Origin: Stomoxys calcitrans
Lineage: Eukaryota; Arthropoda; Insecta; Diptera; Muscidae
Direction: 5' to 3'
DNA length: 64,000 bases
Assembly (NCBI RefSeq): GCF_963082655.1
Contig: NC_081554.1
Coordinates: forward strand, 45,194,291 to 45,258,290
How positions within the stretch are numbered: position 1 is the stretch's first letter; each line of letters opens with the position of its first letter. Shown piece after piece: positions 43,046-54,490 of the stretch. The notes beneath the pieces are model-generated. The model saw only the letters and a list, made by a program, of their open reading frames with translations. It had not been told where the DNA came from and did not search any database. The position numbers were made by a program, and so were the translations under genes.

Positions 43046-43051
43046 ACCTAA

Positions 43052-43125
43052 TCTGTGGGGTCTTAGCCGAATATTTCGAGATGTTACTAACGGAATGACT
43101 GGATTAGTATACCGCCATAGCTTGG
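43052..43125 (-). mobile_element. HINE-A 5' end fragment
   Basis: 'ggggtcttagccgaatattt', 'cggaatgactggattagtat' and 'accgccatagcttgg'. Confidence 0.7.
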
Positions 43126-43233
43126 TAAAAAAAATTAAATTTTGTTATTTTTTTATAGTGGATTGTTGTAATCAATTTTGCTGTTTTGAAATTCAAGCTC
43201 GAGGTCTTTCTGTTTATTATTTATTAGATTGTA

Positions 43234-43470
43234 TTGGGTTGCCCAAAAAGTAATTGCGGATTTTTAAAAAGAAAGTAAATGCATTTTTAATAAAACTTAG
43301 AATGAACTTTATTCAAATATACTTTTTTTACCCTTTTTTTCTAAAGCAAGCTAAAAGTAACAGCTGATAACTGACAGAAGAAAGAATGCAATTACAGAGA
43401 CACAAGCTGTGAAAAAATTTGTCAACGCCGACTATATGAAAAATCCGCAATTACTTTTTGGGCAACCCAA
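43234..43470 (-). mobile_element. MarM MITE 3
   Basis: Complete TIRs (TTGGGTTGCCCAAAAAGTAA and complement) with TA on both sides; same internal sequence as MITE 1. Confidence 0.93.
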
Positions 43471-43563
43471 TATGTCGATATTTCCCTAATTAAAATCATT
43501 TGTTTTCCATTTGAATACATTTGAAACAAAACGACCCCGAACTAGAATTGAAAGACAAGAAAA

Positions 43564-43650
43564 TTAAACAAGTAAGAGCGTAAGATAAGTTCGACCGGAT
43601 CGAATCTTATATACCTTCCACCATGGATCGAATCTCATATACGCTCCACC
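43564..43650 (-). mobile_element. HINE-A 3' end fragment
   Basis: AACAAGTAAGAGCGTAAGAT, a variant stem-loop TTCGACCGGATCGAA, 'tataccttccaccatgg' and a second 'atacgctccacc'. Confidence 0.75.
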
Positions 43651-44025
43651 AATCGCTTCCTTAGAGATATCTGTGAAGGCCGAGGTCTTATACCTCTCAA
43701 CCACAACATCCTTCACCCAATCCTTCCTCTCGGGAAAGTGATTCACCGAAGAAACTATCTTGAATCGGTCTCCACTCCTCCACATTAATAGAATTCACAA
43801 TGTAACTGTGTCCGTTACCCTTAAGCATGTCAAGTTTCCTCAGCCTAAGCGCAAAGGTTGCTAATATATACCTCAATTGGCTACATATCCAGGAACGCTA
43901 TCAAAACCGCCCACGGTTTGTCCACGGTGTGGACATGCTTGCGTGATTCCGACGCAAGCCAATCATCTTCGGGCTAGCTCCCAACATTTTACCGAACACC
44001 CGCAGCACCCACAACGTCGGCTTTT
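43651..44025 (-). pseudogene. LINE fragment, RT end to RNase H start
   Basis: The minus strand reads ALRLRKLDMLKGNGHSYIVN, then, with a frame change, RSGDRFKIVSSVNHFPERKD, WVKDVVVERYKTSAFTDISK. The ...R.DW......YTDGSK layout is the start of the RNase H domain in I-superfamily LINEs, with YTDGS changed to FTDIS. It resembles neither LINE-A nor LINE-B closely. Cut on the right by a HINE-A. Confidence 0.55.
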
Positions 44026-45056
44026 TATACCCTCCACCATAGGATGGGGGTATACAACTTTCGCCATTCTGTTTGTAACACCTCGAAATATGCGTCTGAA
44101 ACCCCATAAAGTATATATATTCTTGATCGTCATGCCATTTTTTGTCGATCTAGCCATGTCCGTCCGTCCGTCTGTCTGTCGAAAGCACGCTAACTTTCGA
44201 AGGAGTTAAGTTAGCCGCTTGAAATTTTGCACAAATACTTTTTGTTAGTGTGGGTCAGTTGGGATTGTAATACCATATAAACCGATCTGGGGTCTTGACT
44301 TCTTCAGCTTTTAGAGGGCACAAATCTTATCCGATTTGGCTAACATTTTGCACGTGGTGTTTTAGTATCACCTCCAAGAACTGCACTAAGTATGGTTCAA
44401 ATCGGTTCATAATCTGGTATAGCTGTCATATAAACCGATCTTGGGTCTTGACTTCTTGAGGCTCTAGAGGGCGCAATTTTCATCCGATTTGACTGAAATT
44501 TTGCACATTGTGTTTTGGTGTCACTTCCATAAACTGTGTTAAGTATGATTCAAATCGGTTCATAATCTGGTATAGCTGCCATATAAACCGATCTTGGTTC
44601 TTGACTTCTTGAGCCAATAGGGTGCGCAATTCTCATCCGATTTGGCTGACATTTTGCATGAGGTGTTTTGTTATGACTTCCAATAACTCTGCTAAGTATG
44701 GCGCAAATCCAAACATAACCTGATATAGCTGCCATATAAGCCGATCTGGGATCTTGACTTCTTGAGCCTGTAGAGGGCGCTTCTCTTATGACCTTCAACG
44801 TACGTGTCTAATATGGTCTGAATCGATCAATAACTTGATACAGCTCCCATATAAACCGATCTCCCGATTTTGCTTCTCGAGCATCTACAAGACACAATTC
44901 TTATCTGATTAAACTGAAATATTACACAATAGCATATTCTTATTGAATATTCTTTTAAGGCATAAAAGAGATACTGCGTATAGAAATCGTCAAATGCGAT
45001 CCATGGTGGAAGGTATATAAGATTCGGCTCGACCAAACTTAGCACGCTCTTACTTG
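44026..45056 (+). mobile_element. HINE-A element, full length
   Basis: TTTTTATACCCTCCACCATA, GGATGGGGGTATACAACTTT, full 5' block (CCCATAAAGTATATATATTC, CATGTCCGTCCGTCCGTCTG), about five units and an end 'aaggtatataagattcggct' with the stem-loop eroded, GCACGCTCTTACTTGG. Confidence 0.9.
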
Positions 45057-45394
45057 GTTCAGCTTATTTGCTGCGCATTCCGTTTCCAGGACATTTTCGA
45101 ATGAGGTGTAGGATCCTTTGATCACTGCAAAGTGGTACCGTACAAAAATGGGAGTCCAAAATAGTGTACATATCCTACGGAAGAGCACAAGCGCGATCAT
45201 CTCTGGGTTAGTTCGTTTCATATAGTCCATCTCGGTTGACTCCCCAGTGGGCTTTTCATGATCTCGATGATCGTCGACGAAACCCCAACCCATTTCTTGT
45301 AGCCCATCTCAATTAACTCCCCAGTGGCTTTTCATGATCTCGCTGATCTCGGATTAGAAAAACGAGATCCTCAGCATATGCAGCCAGTTCCGGA
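45057..45394 (-). other. Unclassified segment with an 84-codon minus frame
   Basis: Frame 45039-45293 gives a peptide with no recognised motif. The segment 'cagtggcttttcatgatctc' occurs twice about 70 bp apart (near 45248 and 45320). It may be another part of the LINE at 43651-44025, split by the HINE-A. Confidence 0.3.
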
Positions 45395-46016
45395 TCTTCA
45401 CTTCATGAGCCACTACACGAAGAAGTAACAACCGATTTGGCTGAAATTTTGCATGAAATGTTTCAACAACTGTTCCAAGCATGGTCTAATTCGGTTCACA
45501 ACCTGATATAGCTCCCATATAAACCGATCTCCCGAATATGCTTCTTGCGATTTGGCTGAAATTGTGCACAATTAATTCCAATTTGTTCTCCAATAGCCAA
45601 ATTAAGGATGGCCGCAATTGCTTCATAACTTCATATAGCTCAAATATTGGGTTGCCAAAAAGTAATTGCGGATTTTTCATATAGTCGTCGTTGACAAATT
45701 TTTTCACAGCTTGTGACTCTGTAATTGCATTCTTTCTTCTGTCAGTTATCAGCTGTTACTTTTAGCTTGCTTTAGAAAAAAAGTGTAAAAAAAGTATATT
45801 TGATTAAAGTTCATTCTAAGTTTTATTAAAAATGCATTTACTTTCTTTTAAAAAATCCGCAATTACTTTTTGGGCAACCCAATAGCATGGCAATTCTTAT
45901 CCATTATCCTTTGTTTGCCTATAAAGAGACATCGGCCAAAGAACCTGAAAAATGCCATCCATGGTGGAGGGTGTATAAGATTCGGCTCAGCCGAACTAAG
46001 AACGCTTTTATTTGTT
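45395..46016 (+). mobile_element. HINE-A 3' half carrying a MITE
   Basis: Core units ('aaccgatttggctgaaattt', 'tatagctcccatataaacc') are interrupted by MITE 4 and continue to CATCCATGGTGGAGGGTGTA, the stem-loop TTCGGCTCAGCCGAA and GAACGCTTTTATTTGTTT. Confidence 0.82.
45647..45882 (+). mobile_element. MarM MITE 4, inserted in HINE-A
   Basis: TIRs TTGGGTTGCCAAAAAGTAAT (one C lost) and complement, TA flanks. HINE-A sequence continues on both sides. Confidence 0.92.
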
Positions 46017-46114
46017 TGTTTTTGAGTATCAAGAGAAAATACACATAATTGGTTAAAGATGACGAAGTTTTACTAATGGAATAAAAAATCCCTACCTGTA
46101 GCGACTAGTTGGGT

Positions 46115-46189
46115 AAACTAATACCATGGTATGATATCACTAAACCTAGGCACATTGGGTTTAGTGATATCACACTACGGTATTAGTTT
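46115..46189. repeat. 32-bp inverted repeat forming a 75-nt hairpin
   Basis: Left arm 46115-46146, right arm 46158-46189, loop of 11. 29 of 32 positions pair; one of the three mismatches would be G-U in RNA when transcribed from the plus strand. Arms contain AAACTAATACC and TGATATCACTAAACC. It is outside the identified repeats. It could be a tiny foldback element or a small-RNA precursor; nothing here decides between them. Confidence 0.85.
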
Positions 46190-47424
46190 TGAGATAACTA
46201 TAGAATAATGCAAACATAATCTCCACTCAATGAGCAAATATTTCAACAAGGACAAAGTCAGTGGTAATTGACCCTTTTCGAAGAATTCAACTAAATCCGC
46301 CACTGCAAACAGACAAATGTAGATTTTTCTGTATATTTGCAAATATGCCAATATGCCCTGTAAGTGCGCTTATGTGTGTGCGTGTGTGTGTGTGTATTGG
46401 CTGTTCTCAGTTTTGCGCTTGTTTTATTTGTATAATGGCCAAGTTGGCGCTCTGAGTATTATTTCCCATTTAAGCCATTGCGAAACAATATGCAAAATGT
46501 CCTTCCCTTGCCCCCTCCCCCCACTAGCACTAGCACCAGCACCAGCACCAGCACCAGCACCAGCACCAGCACCAGCACCATAACAGTCCAAAATATTTTG
46601 AGAGTGGATATTATGGACGCGTTCAGATATTTAAAAGTACGAACAAATATTCCACTGCTTATGCGTCCATTGAACCCCTTCGCCACAGCACTGCCGCGAG
46701 CTTTGCTTTTGAGTTGGGGCATGGTGTGTGTGTGAAGCATATCATTTAAGAAAAAAAAAACACAAGCAAACCAACAAAGGAGCCATTAAGCTAAAGGATC
46801 CGTAGAGATTTTTTTGCTAAGAACGAAGGCAACAAAAAACCGAAATAAATCTCCAAAGAGGATTATTACAAACACTGAATCCAACGAAAAGACAGAGGTA
46901 TAACTATGTTTGCCTCTTATCGGCTATGTGTGATGGATTTTTTGTACTTCTCAATACAACTCGAAAACAACAAAAGTCAAAAAACAAACATGCTGATAGA
47001 TATCAGTTTAAGAGGAATGAAGTGATATCCTTTTTGGGCATATGCATGATAAGGATTTTGTTTTTTTTTTTTTTTTGATTTTTTGTATTAGCTTCTTTGA
47101 AAACGAAGAATAGATCCCATGAATTATCCTAAAAAAGGCGATGATAAGCGCTAAAAACTGTGTTAAAGAAATTGAACAAATATCAAAATAAACATGCATA
47201 TTGTACTACACATTTGTATGAAGGCAAATCTGTTAATGTTGCAGATATGTCTATTCAAACATCAGAAATCGTTAGTTTGAGCTGAGTATTTGTTTACATG
47301 TGGCAGGCAGATATTTATAATTTACTTATGAATTGAGATTTATGTAACATATTTGCATGTTAATACACTCAGAGAAAAAATTGTTAGAAAAACAGCAAAC
47401 CTGTTAGCTGTAATATCCAAATTA
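46190..47424. other. Unique stretch with microsatellites
   Basis: Includes a (GT)n tract at 46373-46396, an (AGCACC)n tract at 46525-46580 and a poly-T at 47058-47077. Frames of 76-93 codons over the hexamer are Ala-Pro, Ser-Thr or Leu-Val repeats and not genes. Confidence 0.5.
46525..46580. repeat. (AGCACC)n hexamer microsatellite
   Basis: Eight to nine uninterrupted AGCACC units after two TAGCAC units. Confidence 0.95.
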
Positions 47425-47990
47425 CCCAGGGACTGAGATCTGTTTTAGACTGCCTGACCAAAATACGGTGCTGCAGGCGGAGATCCGGGTGATCACGGAA
47501 CGCGTACACTGGTGTGGTGCTAACGCGAGGACGTCGAGTATGAACATCTTTACCGACAGTAAAATTGCCATAAGGGCAATAACAACCAGGACGATGAGGT
47601 CACGAACAGTCTTGCAGTGTAAGAAGGAGATTAAAGTCTTCTCTGAGGATGGCAAAATCCGCATCGTTTGGGTGCCGGGCCATAACGGAGTAAGGGGGAA
47701 TGAAAAGGCAGACTATTTGGCCGTGAAGGCCAGAGGACTGCCGTCAATAAACTTGGTTAACCCGAAGCCATTCGGTTCGACGCGGTTCAAGTTAAGGGAA
47801 TGGGCGACGAATGCGCATGCAACATTGTGGAACGGCGAAACGGTCGGTAGGATGGCGAAATCCTATTGGGGGATCCAGATCGTGAGAAGACGAGGCTATT
47901 ACTGAAAGGAAGCAAAAAAGAGGTCACTATAACTATTGGTATCAAAACAGGACACAGGACTGCGAGCTCACCTATATAAAATCGGTGCGG
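47425..47990 (+). pseudogene. LINE-A RNase H fragment, plus strand
   Basis: A 145-codon frame (47468-47905) gives VLQAEIRVITERVHWCGANA (Glu), NIFTDSKIAIRAI (Asp), VLQCKKEIKVFSEDGKIRIV, WVPGHNGVRGNEKADYLAVK (His and Asp), and NAHATLWNGETVGRMAKSYW. It is the least damaged RNase H copy of LINE-A in this window. The upstream YTDGS segment is not included. It stops where a minus-strand LINE-A piece begins. Confidence 0.85.
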
Positions 47991-48837
47991 CAAGTGCTGT
48001 TTGTATTTGAGCAGTTCGCTGGATGTGCTACTCTTTATCATGGTATCCACAATGCATTCCATGGTTTTGAGTAGAAAGGACGTAAGGCTTATGGGTCTGT
48101 AGACCTTTGGTGTCGCATAACTTGCCTTGCCGGACTTAGGTATAAACACCACCCTTGCCTCCTTCCAGGCTTTCGGAGTATATGAAAGTCCTAGGCACGC
48201 TGTGAAAATTTTGGCCAGACGAGGCGCCAGATAGTCTGCCTCTTTCTGCAATAACGCCGGTTATATCCCATCAGGTCCGGGTGACTTAAATGGTTTCAAG
48301 CTTTATAAATTCCGTTATTATAAACCTTCGATCAACGTCATTATTCCAAGATGCCGGTGTCTCCGTGAGTCCCGTCGTATTCTGTGGAAAATGGGTTTTT
48401 ATCAACAGCCTCAACATGTCCTCTGTTGTCTCTGCTCTCACTCCCATATCGTCTACTAAAGTTTCACTTTGGACATGGGTTTTTGAGAGAAACTTTTTTA
48501 TCTTGGCGGCGTCATCTACGCTATCGACCTGTTCGCAGAAAAGCTTCCAGGAGACACGTTTTGTCGCTCTGGTAATCCTATTGTATTCCTTGAGCCGTAT
48601 GTAATACGAATCCCAATAAACTTCCGCTTTTTTGCTCTGTTAAGTCTGCGGACCTCTTTCCCAATATTGCAAATCTCCCCGGTCATCCAGGGTTTTTCTT
48701 GGCCTGATTTCCTTTCCCGAAGAGGACAACTATCTTCGAAGAATCCCAGTGCAATGCAGTCGTAATCCTGTTGACATTCTCGTCAATCTCTTCTATGCTT
48801 GGACAATCTAAATTATCTTGCCCAAAACTTCTTCGGG
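47991..48837 (-). pseudogene. LINE-A RT N-terminus and linker, minus strand
   Basis: A 154-codon frame, 47787-48251, gives QKEADYLAPRLAKIFTACLG, KAWKEARVVFIPKSGKASYA, YRPISLTSFLLKTMECIVDT and ELLKYKQ, then runs into the inverted RNase H piece. To the right follow the linker (about 48290-48700) and the end of the endonuclease region (48830). Closely similar to 31990-32990. Confidence 0.85.
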
Positions 48838-49008
48838 TTGAAATATTTCCCAATAACATCTACTATGGCCTTCGACATTCAAGCCAAGTTTAGTCCGAAT
48901 CGGTCCAAAACCTGATATAGCTCCAATAGCATAGCAATTCTTATCCATTATCCTTTGTTTGCCTATGAAAATATACCGGGCAAAGAACTTGACAAATTCG
49001 ATCCATGG
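48838..49008 (+). mobile_element. HINE-A 3' fragment
   Basis: 'tcccaataacatctactatg', 'tagctccaatagcatagcaa', 'ttgacaaattcgatccatgg'. The stem-loop end is missing. The same arrangement occurs at 54266-54484. Confidence 0.75.
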
Positions 49009-51305
49009 TATAAAACAGTAAGGAAATGCAAAAATGGGGCGGTGCCGACTTTATAATAGCCTACACCTACTCTATAAACACAAAAGGGGGGCTAATTCTG
49101 AACCAAGTTCAATGGACCTCGGCGGATGTATCCAGATAGATTATTAAAATTCCTGTATCAAATTTCGAGCAAAGTATATATCTCCAAAATGTAATGACAA
49201 ATGACAACAAATTATCCAAAATCTGAACCGATTTCGACCAAACTTTTTTGATATTGTGGAAGTCGTCGAAGAAACCATTGTACAAAATTTTGGGAAGATT
49301 GTTCAATAAATGCGATTGTAGTGGGTCTAGGAGTGAAAATCGGGCGATATATATATATGAGACATATATCTAAATCTGAACCGATTTCTATGAAATTCAC
49401 CATTAATATCGAGAGTCAAAAGAAAATCCTTCCTGCCAAACTTCCAGAGAATCGGTTAATAGATGACCATTTTATTGCTGTATTACTGCAAATCGGACGA
49501 ACATATATATGGGACCTATATCCAAATCTGAACCGAATTCTATGAAATTGACCAGTACTATTGAGAGTCATAAGAAAATTTTTCCTGTCAAATTTCGAGA
49601 GAATCGGTTAACAAATGACCATTTTATTGCAGTATTATTTCAAATCGGACGAACAAATATATGGGAGCTATATATAAATCTGAACCGATTTCTATGACCA
49701 GTACTATTGAGAGTCATCTACCCAATTTCGAGAGAATCGGTTATCAAATGACCATTTTATAGATGTATTACTGCAAATCGGACGAACATATATATGGAAG
49801 CTATATCCAGATCTGAACGGAATTCTATGAAATTCACCAGTAAAATCGAGAGTCATAAGAAAATCCTTCCTGTCAAAATTTCGAGAGAATCGGTTAAAAA
49901 ATTACCATTTTATTGCTATTTTACTAAAAATCGGACGAACATATATATGGAAACTATATCCAAAACTGAACCGATTTGTATAATATTTACTTGTAATATC
50001 TAGAGTAATAAAAAAAACCTTCCTGCCAAATTTCGGGAGAATAGCTTAACAAATGACCATTTTATTGCTGTATTACTGCAAATCGGACGAACATATATAT
50101 GGGAGCTATATCCAAATCTGAACCAAATTCTATGAAATTCAACAGCAACATCGAGAGTCATAAGAAAATCCTTCCTAACAAATTTCAAAAGAGAATCGGT
50201 TAACAAATGACAATTTTATTGCATTATTACTGCAAATCGGACGAATATATATATGGGAGCTATATCCAAATCTGAACCGATTTCCATGAGATTCACCAGT
50301 AATGTCGAGAGTCAAGAGAATATCCTTCCTAAGAAATTTGAAGAGAATCGGTTAACAAATTACCATTTTATTGCTGTATTACTGCAAATCGGACGAACAT
50401 ATATATGGGAGCTATATCCAAATCTGAACCGATTTTTTCCAATTTCAATAGGCTTCGTCTCTAGGCCGAAAAACATGAACATATCAAATTTGAAGACAAT
50501 CGGATAAAAATTGCGACCTGTAGTTTGAACACAAATTAACATGGGCAGACGGACAGACAGACAGACGGACAAAGCTAACTCGAATCCGAAAGTGATTCTG
50601 AGTCGATCGGTATACTTATCAATGGGTCTGTGTCTCTTCCTTCCGGGTGTTACAAACAAATCCACTAAGTTATAATACCATGTACCACAGTAGTGGTGTG
50701 GTGCAATATTACTGGAAATCGGACGAACATATATATGAGAGCTATATCTAAATCTGAACTTTTGACCAAACTCTATGTAGATTGTGTAGTCATCGGGGAA
50801 ACCGTTCAATATTCTGGGAAGGTTGGTCAATAAATGTGCTTGCTGTGGGTGATATATACATTTGAGAGGTATATCTAAATCTGAAGCGATTTCCATGAAA
50901 TTTAACAGTAATGTTGACAATCGTAAAAAGTCCTTCCTGCCAAATTTCGAGGGAATTAGTTAACAAATGACCATTCATAGCATTATTACTGAAAATCGGA
51001 CTAACATATGTATGGGAGCTATATCCAGATCTGAACCTATTTTCTCCAATTTCAATAGGCTTTGCCTCTAGGCCGAAAAACATGCCTGTACCAAATTTAA
51101 AGACGATCGGATGAAAACTGCATCCTGTACTGTGTACACAAATTAACATGGACAGACAAACAGACGGACATAGCTAAATCGAATCAGAAAGTGATTCTGA
51201 GTCGATCTGTATGCTTATCAATGGGTCTATCTCTCTTCCTTTTGGGTGTTACAAACAAATGCACTAAGTTATAATATCCTGTACCTTAGTAGTAGGTGTA
51301 GGGTA
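49009..51305 (-). mobile_element. HINE-B elements, two adjoining copies
   Basis: Left end CAGTAAGGAAATGCAAAAAT, GGGGCGGTGCCGACTTTATA, 'atagcctacacctac'. Core of nine or so units with 'atatatatgggagctatatc', 'aaatctgaaccgat', 'cgagagtcataagaaaatcc' and 'gaatcggttaacaaatgacc'. Unit marks near 49500, 49648, 49788, 49940, 50093, 50243 and 50396 give 140-153 bp. A 5' block ('aataggcttcgtctctaggc', GACGGACAGACAGACAGACG, 'gggtctgtgtctcttccttc') ends at 'taccatgtaccacagtagtg' (50690). A shorter second copy follows to 51305. Confidence 0.82.
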
Positions 51306-51308
51306 TAA

Positions 51309-52088
51309 CAAGTAAAAGCGTGCTAAGTTCGGCCGGGCCAAATCTTATATACCTTCCACCATGGTCGCATATGTCGAGTTCTCTACGCAGTATTTCTTTT
51401 TAGGCAGACAAAGTATAATGAATAAGGACGGAGGAGCAGGTGTATCACGTTATAGTCCGATTCGGGGAGATGGGTTTATATGGGAGCTGTATCAAGCTAT
51501 AGATCGATTTTGACCATATTGCACACGTATGTTGAAGGCCATGGGAGGAGCCGTTGTACAAAATTTGTGCCAAATCGGATGAGAATTGCGCTCTCTAGAG
51601 GCTCAAGAAGTCAAGACCCAAGATCGGTTTATATGGCAGCTATATCAGGTAATGGACCGATTAGGACCATACTTCGCACAGTTGTTGGAAGTTATATCAG
51701 AACACTACATGCAAAATTTCAAATCGGACAAAAAATGCAGCTGCCAAGGGATCAAGAAGTCAAATCGGCAGATCGGTTTATATGAAAGCTATATCTAAAT
51801 CTGAACGGATGTGGCCCATTTGCAATTTCCGACGACCTACATCTCTGCCAAGTATCTGTGCAAAATTTCAAGCGAATAGCTTTACTCTATCGTGATTTCG
51901 ACAGACAGACGGACGGAGGGACATACGGATGGGCAGACAGACGGACGGACATTGCTAGATCGACTTAAAATGACATGACGATCAAGAATATATATACAAT
52001 ACTTTATGGGGCCTTAGACAAATATTTCGAGGTGTTACAAACGGAATGACTAGATTAGTATACCCCCTTCCCCCTATGGTGGTGGGAA
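51309..52088 (-). mobile_element. HINE-A element, abutting HINE-B
   Basis: AAGTAAAAGCGTGCTAAGTT, stem-loop variant TTCGGCCGGGCCAAA, 'ccttccaccatgg'; three or four units; a 5' block with GACGGACGGAGGGACATACG, 'caagaatatatatacaatac', 'ggtgttacaaacggaatgac' and 'ccccctatggtggtgg'. It begins where HINE-B ends (GGGTATAACAAG). Confidence 0.85.
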
Positions 52089-52094
52089 AGAAGC

Positions 52095-53545
52095 CATTGG
52101 TGTTTGCTTGTTCCGTTTAGGCTCAAGAACTGATGAACATATTACCTTAAAATTTTCACAGATTGTGAAGGTTGGTCTGGAAGGAAGCAAAGGTCCTTCC
52201 CCCGTTTCCCCAAAAATACCACAAATACTACCCTAAAACAAAAGTGTATCGATCAGGACAATATGGAACTCAAATGCAATGTATTCGGGAGTAGATTATG
52301 AATATGGTCAGGAAGAAGCAAAATGCTTGATAACTTTTTGATATCGGAAGGGGGCGGCCCTTCCCTGTTACTCCAAAATTACCACCCAAAATCACAAGTA
52401 GACCGATAAAGACAATATCGATATCAAATGAAAGGTATTGAAGAGTAGAATACGAATATGGTGTTAAAAATTGGGTTCAGAAAGTCGTCTTAACCCTAAA
52501 CTTCTAAATGCAGATTAATTGAACGTCCATATCAATATGTGGCTCAAATGAACGGCATTCGGGAGTAGATTATGAATCTGGGATACAAAATCAGGTCAAA
52601 GTATAGGCGGTCATTCAACTCTCCAAAACCCCCCAAATGGTCATATCAGCCATTCACGAAACATGGGCTTTATTATTTTTCGATATCGGAAGGGGGCACA
52701 CCCTTCCCCTTACTCGAAAAACACCTCCCAAAATCAAAAGTGGACCGATCGGAAACATATGGGTATCAAATGAAATGTATAAAATTTGAGTCTAAGTACC
52801 CAGCGGGCCGCCCCAACCACAAAACTCCTCCAAACAGACATATGGGAAGTTCATCTCAATATGGGACACCAATGAAAGGCATTCGGGAGTAGATTACGAA
52901 TATGGCAAAAAAAAATTACTTCCATATATTGGATGGTATCCCCACCCCCATGGCTATATGGCACTCAAATGAAAGCAATTTAGGAGTAGATGGGAAAAAT
53001 TACATTAAGATTTATTTTAAGGTTCCTAGTTGGGGTTCAACCTCCGAAAATGACTTCAAGTAGGTTATGTGACCCACTATGACAATATGGGACTCAAATC
53101 AAAGGTATTTCAGAATAGAAAACAAATACAGTTTTGGGGCCAAGTGTTTGTGTGTAAACCCTAAAGCATCCCCGTAACTGAACTAATTTCACGAACATAT
53201 CAATATGGAGCTCAAATGAAAGGTTTTTGGGAGTAAAGAACGAATTAGATACCTATTTTTAGGGTAAAGTTGCTGAGTACCAGTGCCAGCGCCATCCCCA
53301 AAATACCCTCCAACCCGTACATATATATTGACCATTGCAATTTTGGGTTTAAATGAAAGGTATTTCGGAGTGGAGCACAAATTTACAAAATGCGAAATGT
53401 CTGAGGTTCCATCCAACCCCAAAAAGAAACCCAACCCCCCGCCCAAATGGATATAGAGGCCAATCACAATAATATAGTCCTCAAATGAAGCAGGCCTTAT
53501 TGACCGATTATGGTAAAGAGTGTTTGGGGTATAGCATGATGTTCA
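52095..53545 (+). repeat. Family C element and array
   Basis: Leader with 'ggaagggggcggcccttccc', then units with 'caatatgggactcaaatgaa', 'aggtatttcagaatagaa', 'acccccaaa'. Similar in build to 3053-4930 but more diverged. Ends where MITE 5 begins. Confidence 0.75.
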
Positions 53546-53547
53546 TA

Positions 53548-53781
53548 TTGGGTTGCCCAAAAAGTAATTGCGGATTTTTTAAAAGAAAGTAAATGCATTT
53601 TTAATAAAACTTAGAATGCATTTTTAATAAAACTTAGAATACACTTTTTTTCTAAAGCAAGCTAAAAGTAACAGCTGATAACTGATAGAAGAAAGAATGC
53701 AATTGCTGAGTCACAAGCTGTGAAAAAATTTGTCAACGCCGACTATATGATAAATCCGCAATTACTTTTTGGGCAACCCAA
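53548..53781 (-). mobile_element. MarM MITE 5
   Basis: Complete TIRs with TA flanks. The internal 'gcatttttaataaaacttag' is present twice, and the adjoining 'aactttaatcaaatatac' is missing: a small local rearrangement. Confidence 0.92.
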
Positions 53782-53849
53782 TATGTACTATAATTGCCAA
53801 GTGTCTGGGTGAAAAGGGTAGAGTAGGCCTGGGGGGTCTACATTCAGAG

Positions 53850-54163
53850 CCCAGGGACTGAGATCTGTTTTAGACTGTCTGACCATGATACGGTCCTGCA
53901 GGCGGAGATCCGAGCGATCGCGAAATTCGTCAAGTGGTGTGATACTAACGCGAGGACGTCGAGTGTGAACATCTTTAGCGACAGTAAAATTGCCATAAGG
54001 CAATAACAATCAAGACGGTAAGATCACGAACAGTCTTGGAGTGTAAGAAGGAGATTAACGCCTTCTCTGAGGATGGCAAAGAGCGGTGTATGTCCATAGT
54101 GGCATGGGGTGGATTAATATCTGCATCCTCTTTTTAACCTAACCTAAACTTACCTAACCTATT
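53850..54163 (+). pseudogene. LINE-A RNase H to tail, internally deleted
   Basis: 'cccagggactgagatctgtt' and the RNase H start (VLQAEIRAIAKFVKWC, NIFSDSKIAI, KKEINAFSEDGK), then an abrupt join to the 3' UTR 'gtatgtccatagtggcatgg', 'ggattaatatctgcatcctc' and tail 'aacctaacctaaacttacct'. Roughly 1 kb of the element is missing between these parts. Confidence 0.85.
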
Positions 54164-54179
54164 CGATCTGGTTCAAATA

Positions 54180-54263
54180 TTGGGTTGCCCAAAAAGTAAT
54201 TTCGGATTTAATGCATTTACTTTCTTTTAAAAAAAATCCGCAATTACTTTTTGGGCAACCCAA
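54180..54263 (+). mobile_element. MarM minimal MITE, 84 bp
   Basis: TTGGGTTGCCCAAAAAGTAA at left and AATTACTTTTTGGGCAACCC at right with TA flanks, joined by only about 35 bp ('aatgcatttactttctttt'). A second, larger deletion of the MITE. It sits just beyond a LINE-A tail. Confidence 0.9.
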
Positions 54264-54265
54264 TA

Positions 54266-54484
54266 TTTCACAATAACATCTACTATGGTCTCCGACATTC
54301 AAGCCAAGTGTATTCCGAATCGGTCCACAACCTTTTATAGCTCCAATATCATAGCTCCAATTCTAATGCATTCTCTTTTGTTTGCCTATGAAAATATACC
54401 GGACAAAAAACTTGACAAATTCGATCCATGTTATATAAGAGTATATAAAATTTAGCCCGGCGACCTTCGCATGCTTTTACTTGT
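54266..54484 (+). mobile_element. HINE-A 3' fragment
   Basis: 'acaataacatctactatggt', 'tagctccaatatcatagctc', 'gacaaattcgatccatg', then a decayed end 'tttagcccggcgacc', GCATGCTTTTACTTGTC. Confidence 0.78.
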
Positions 54485-54490
54485 CAAATA

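Noticed and set aside
46353..46740. Frames of 76-93 codons with poly Ala-Pro, Ser-Thr or Leu-Val
   Set aside because: They are translations of the (AGCACC)n microsatellite in several frames and both strands.
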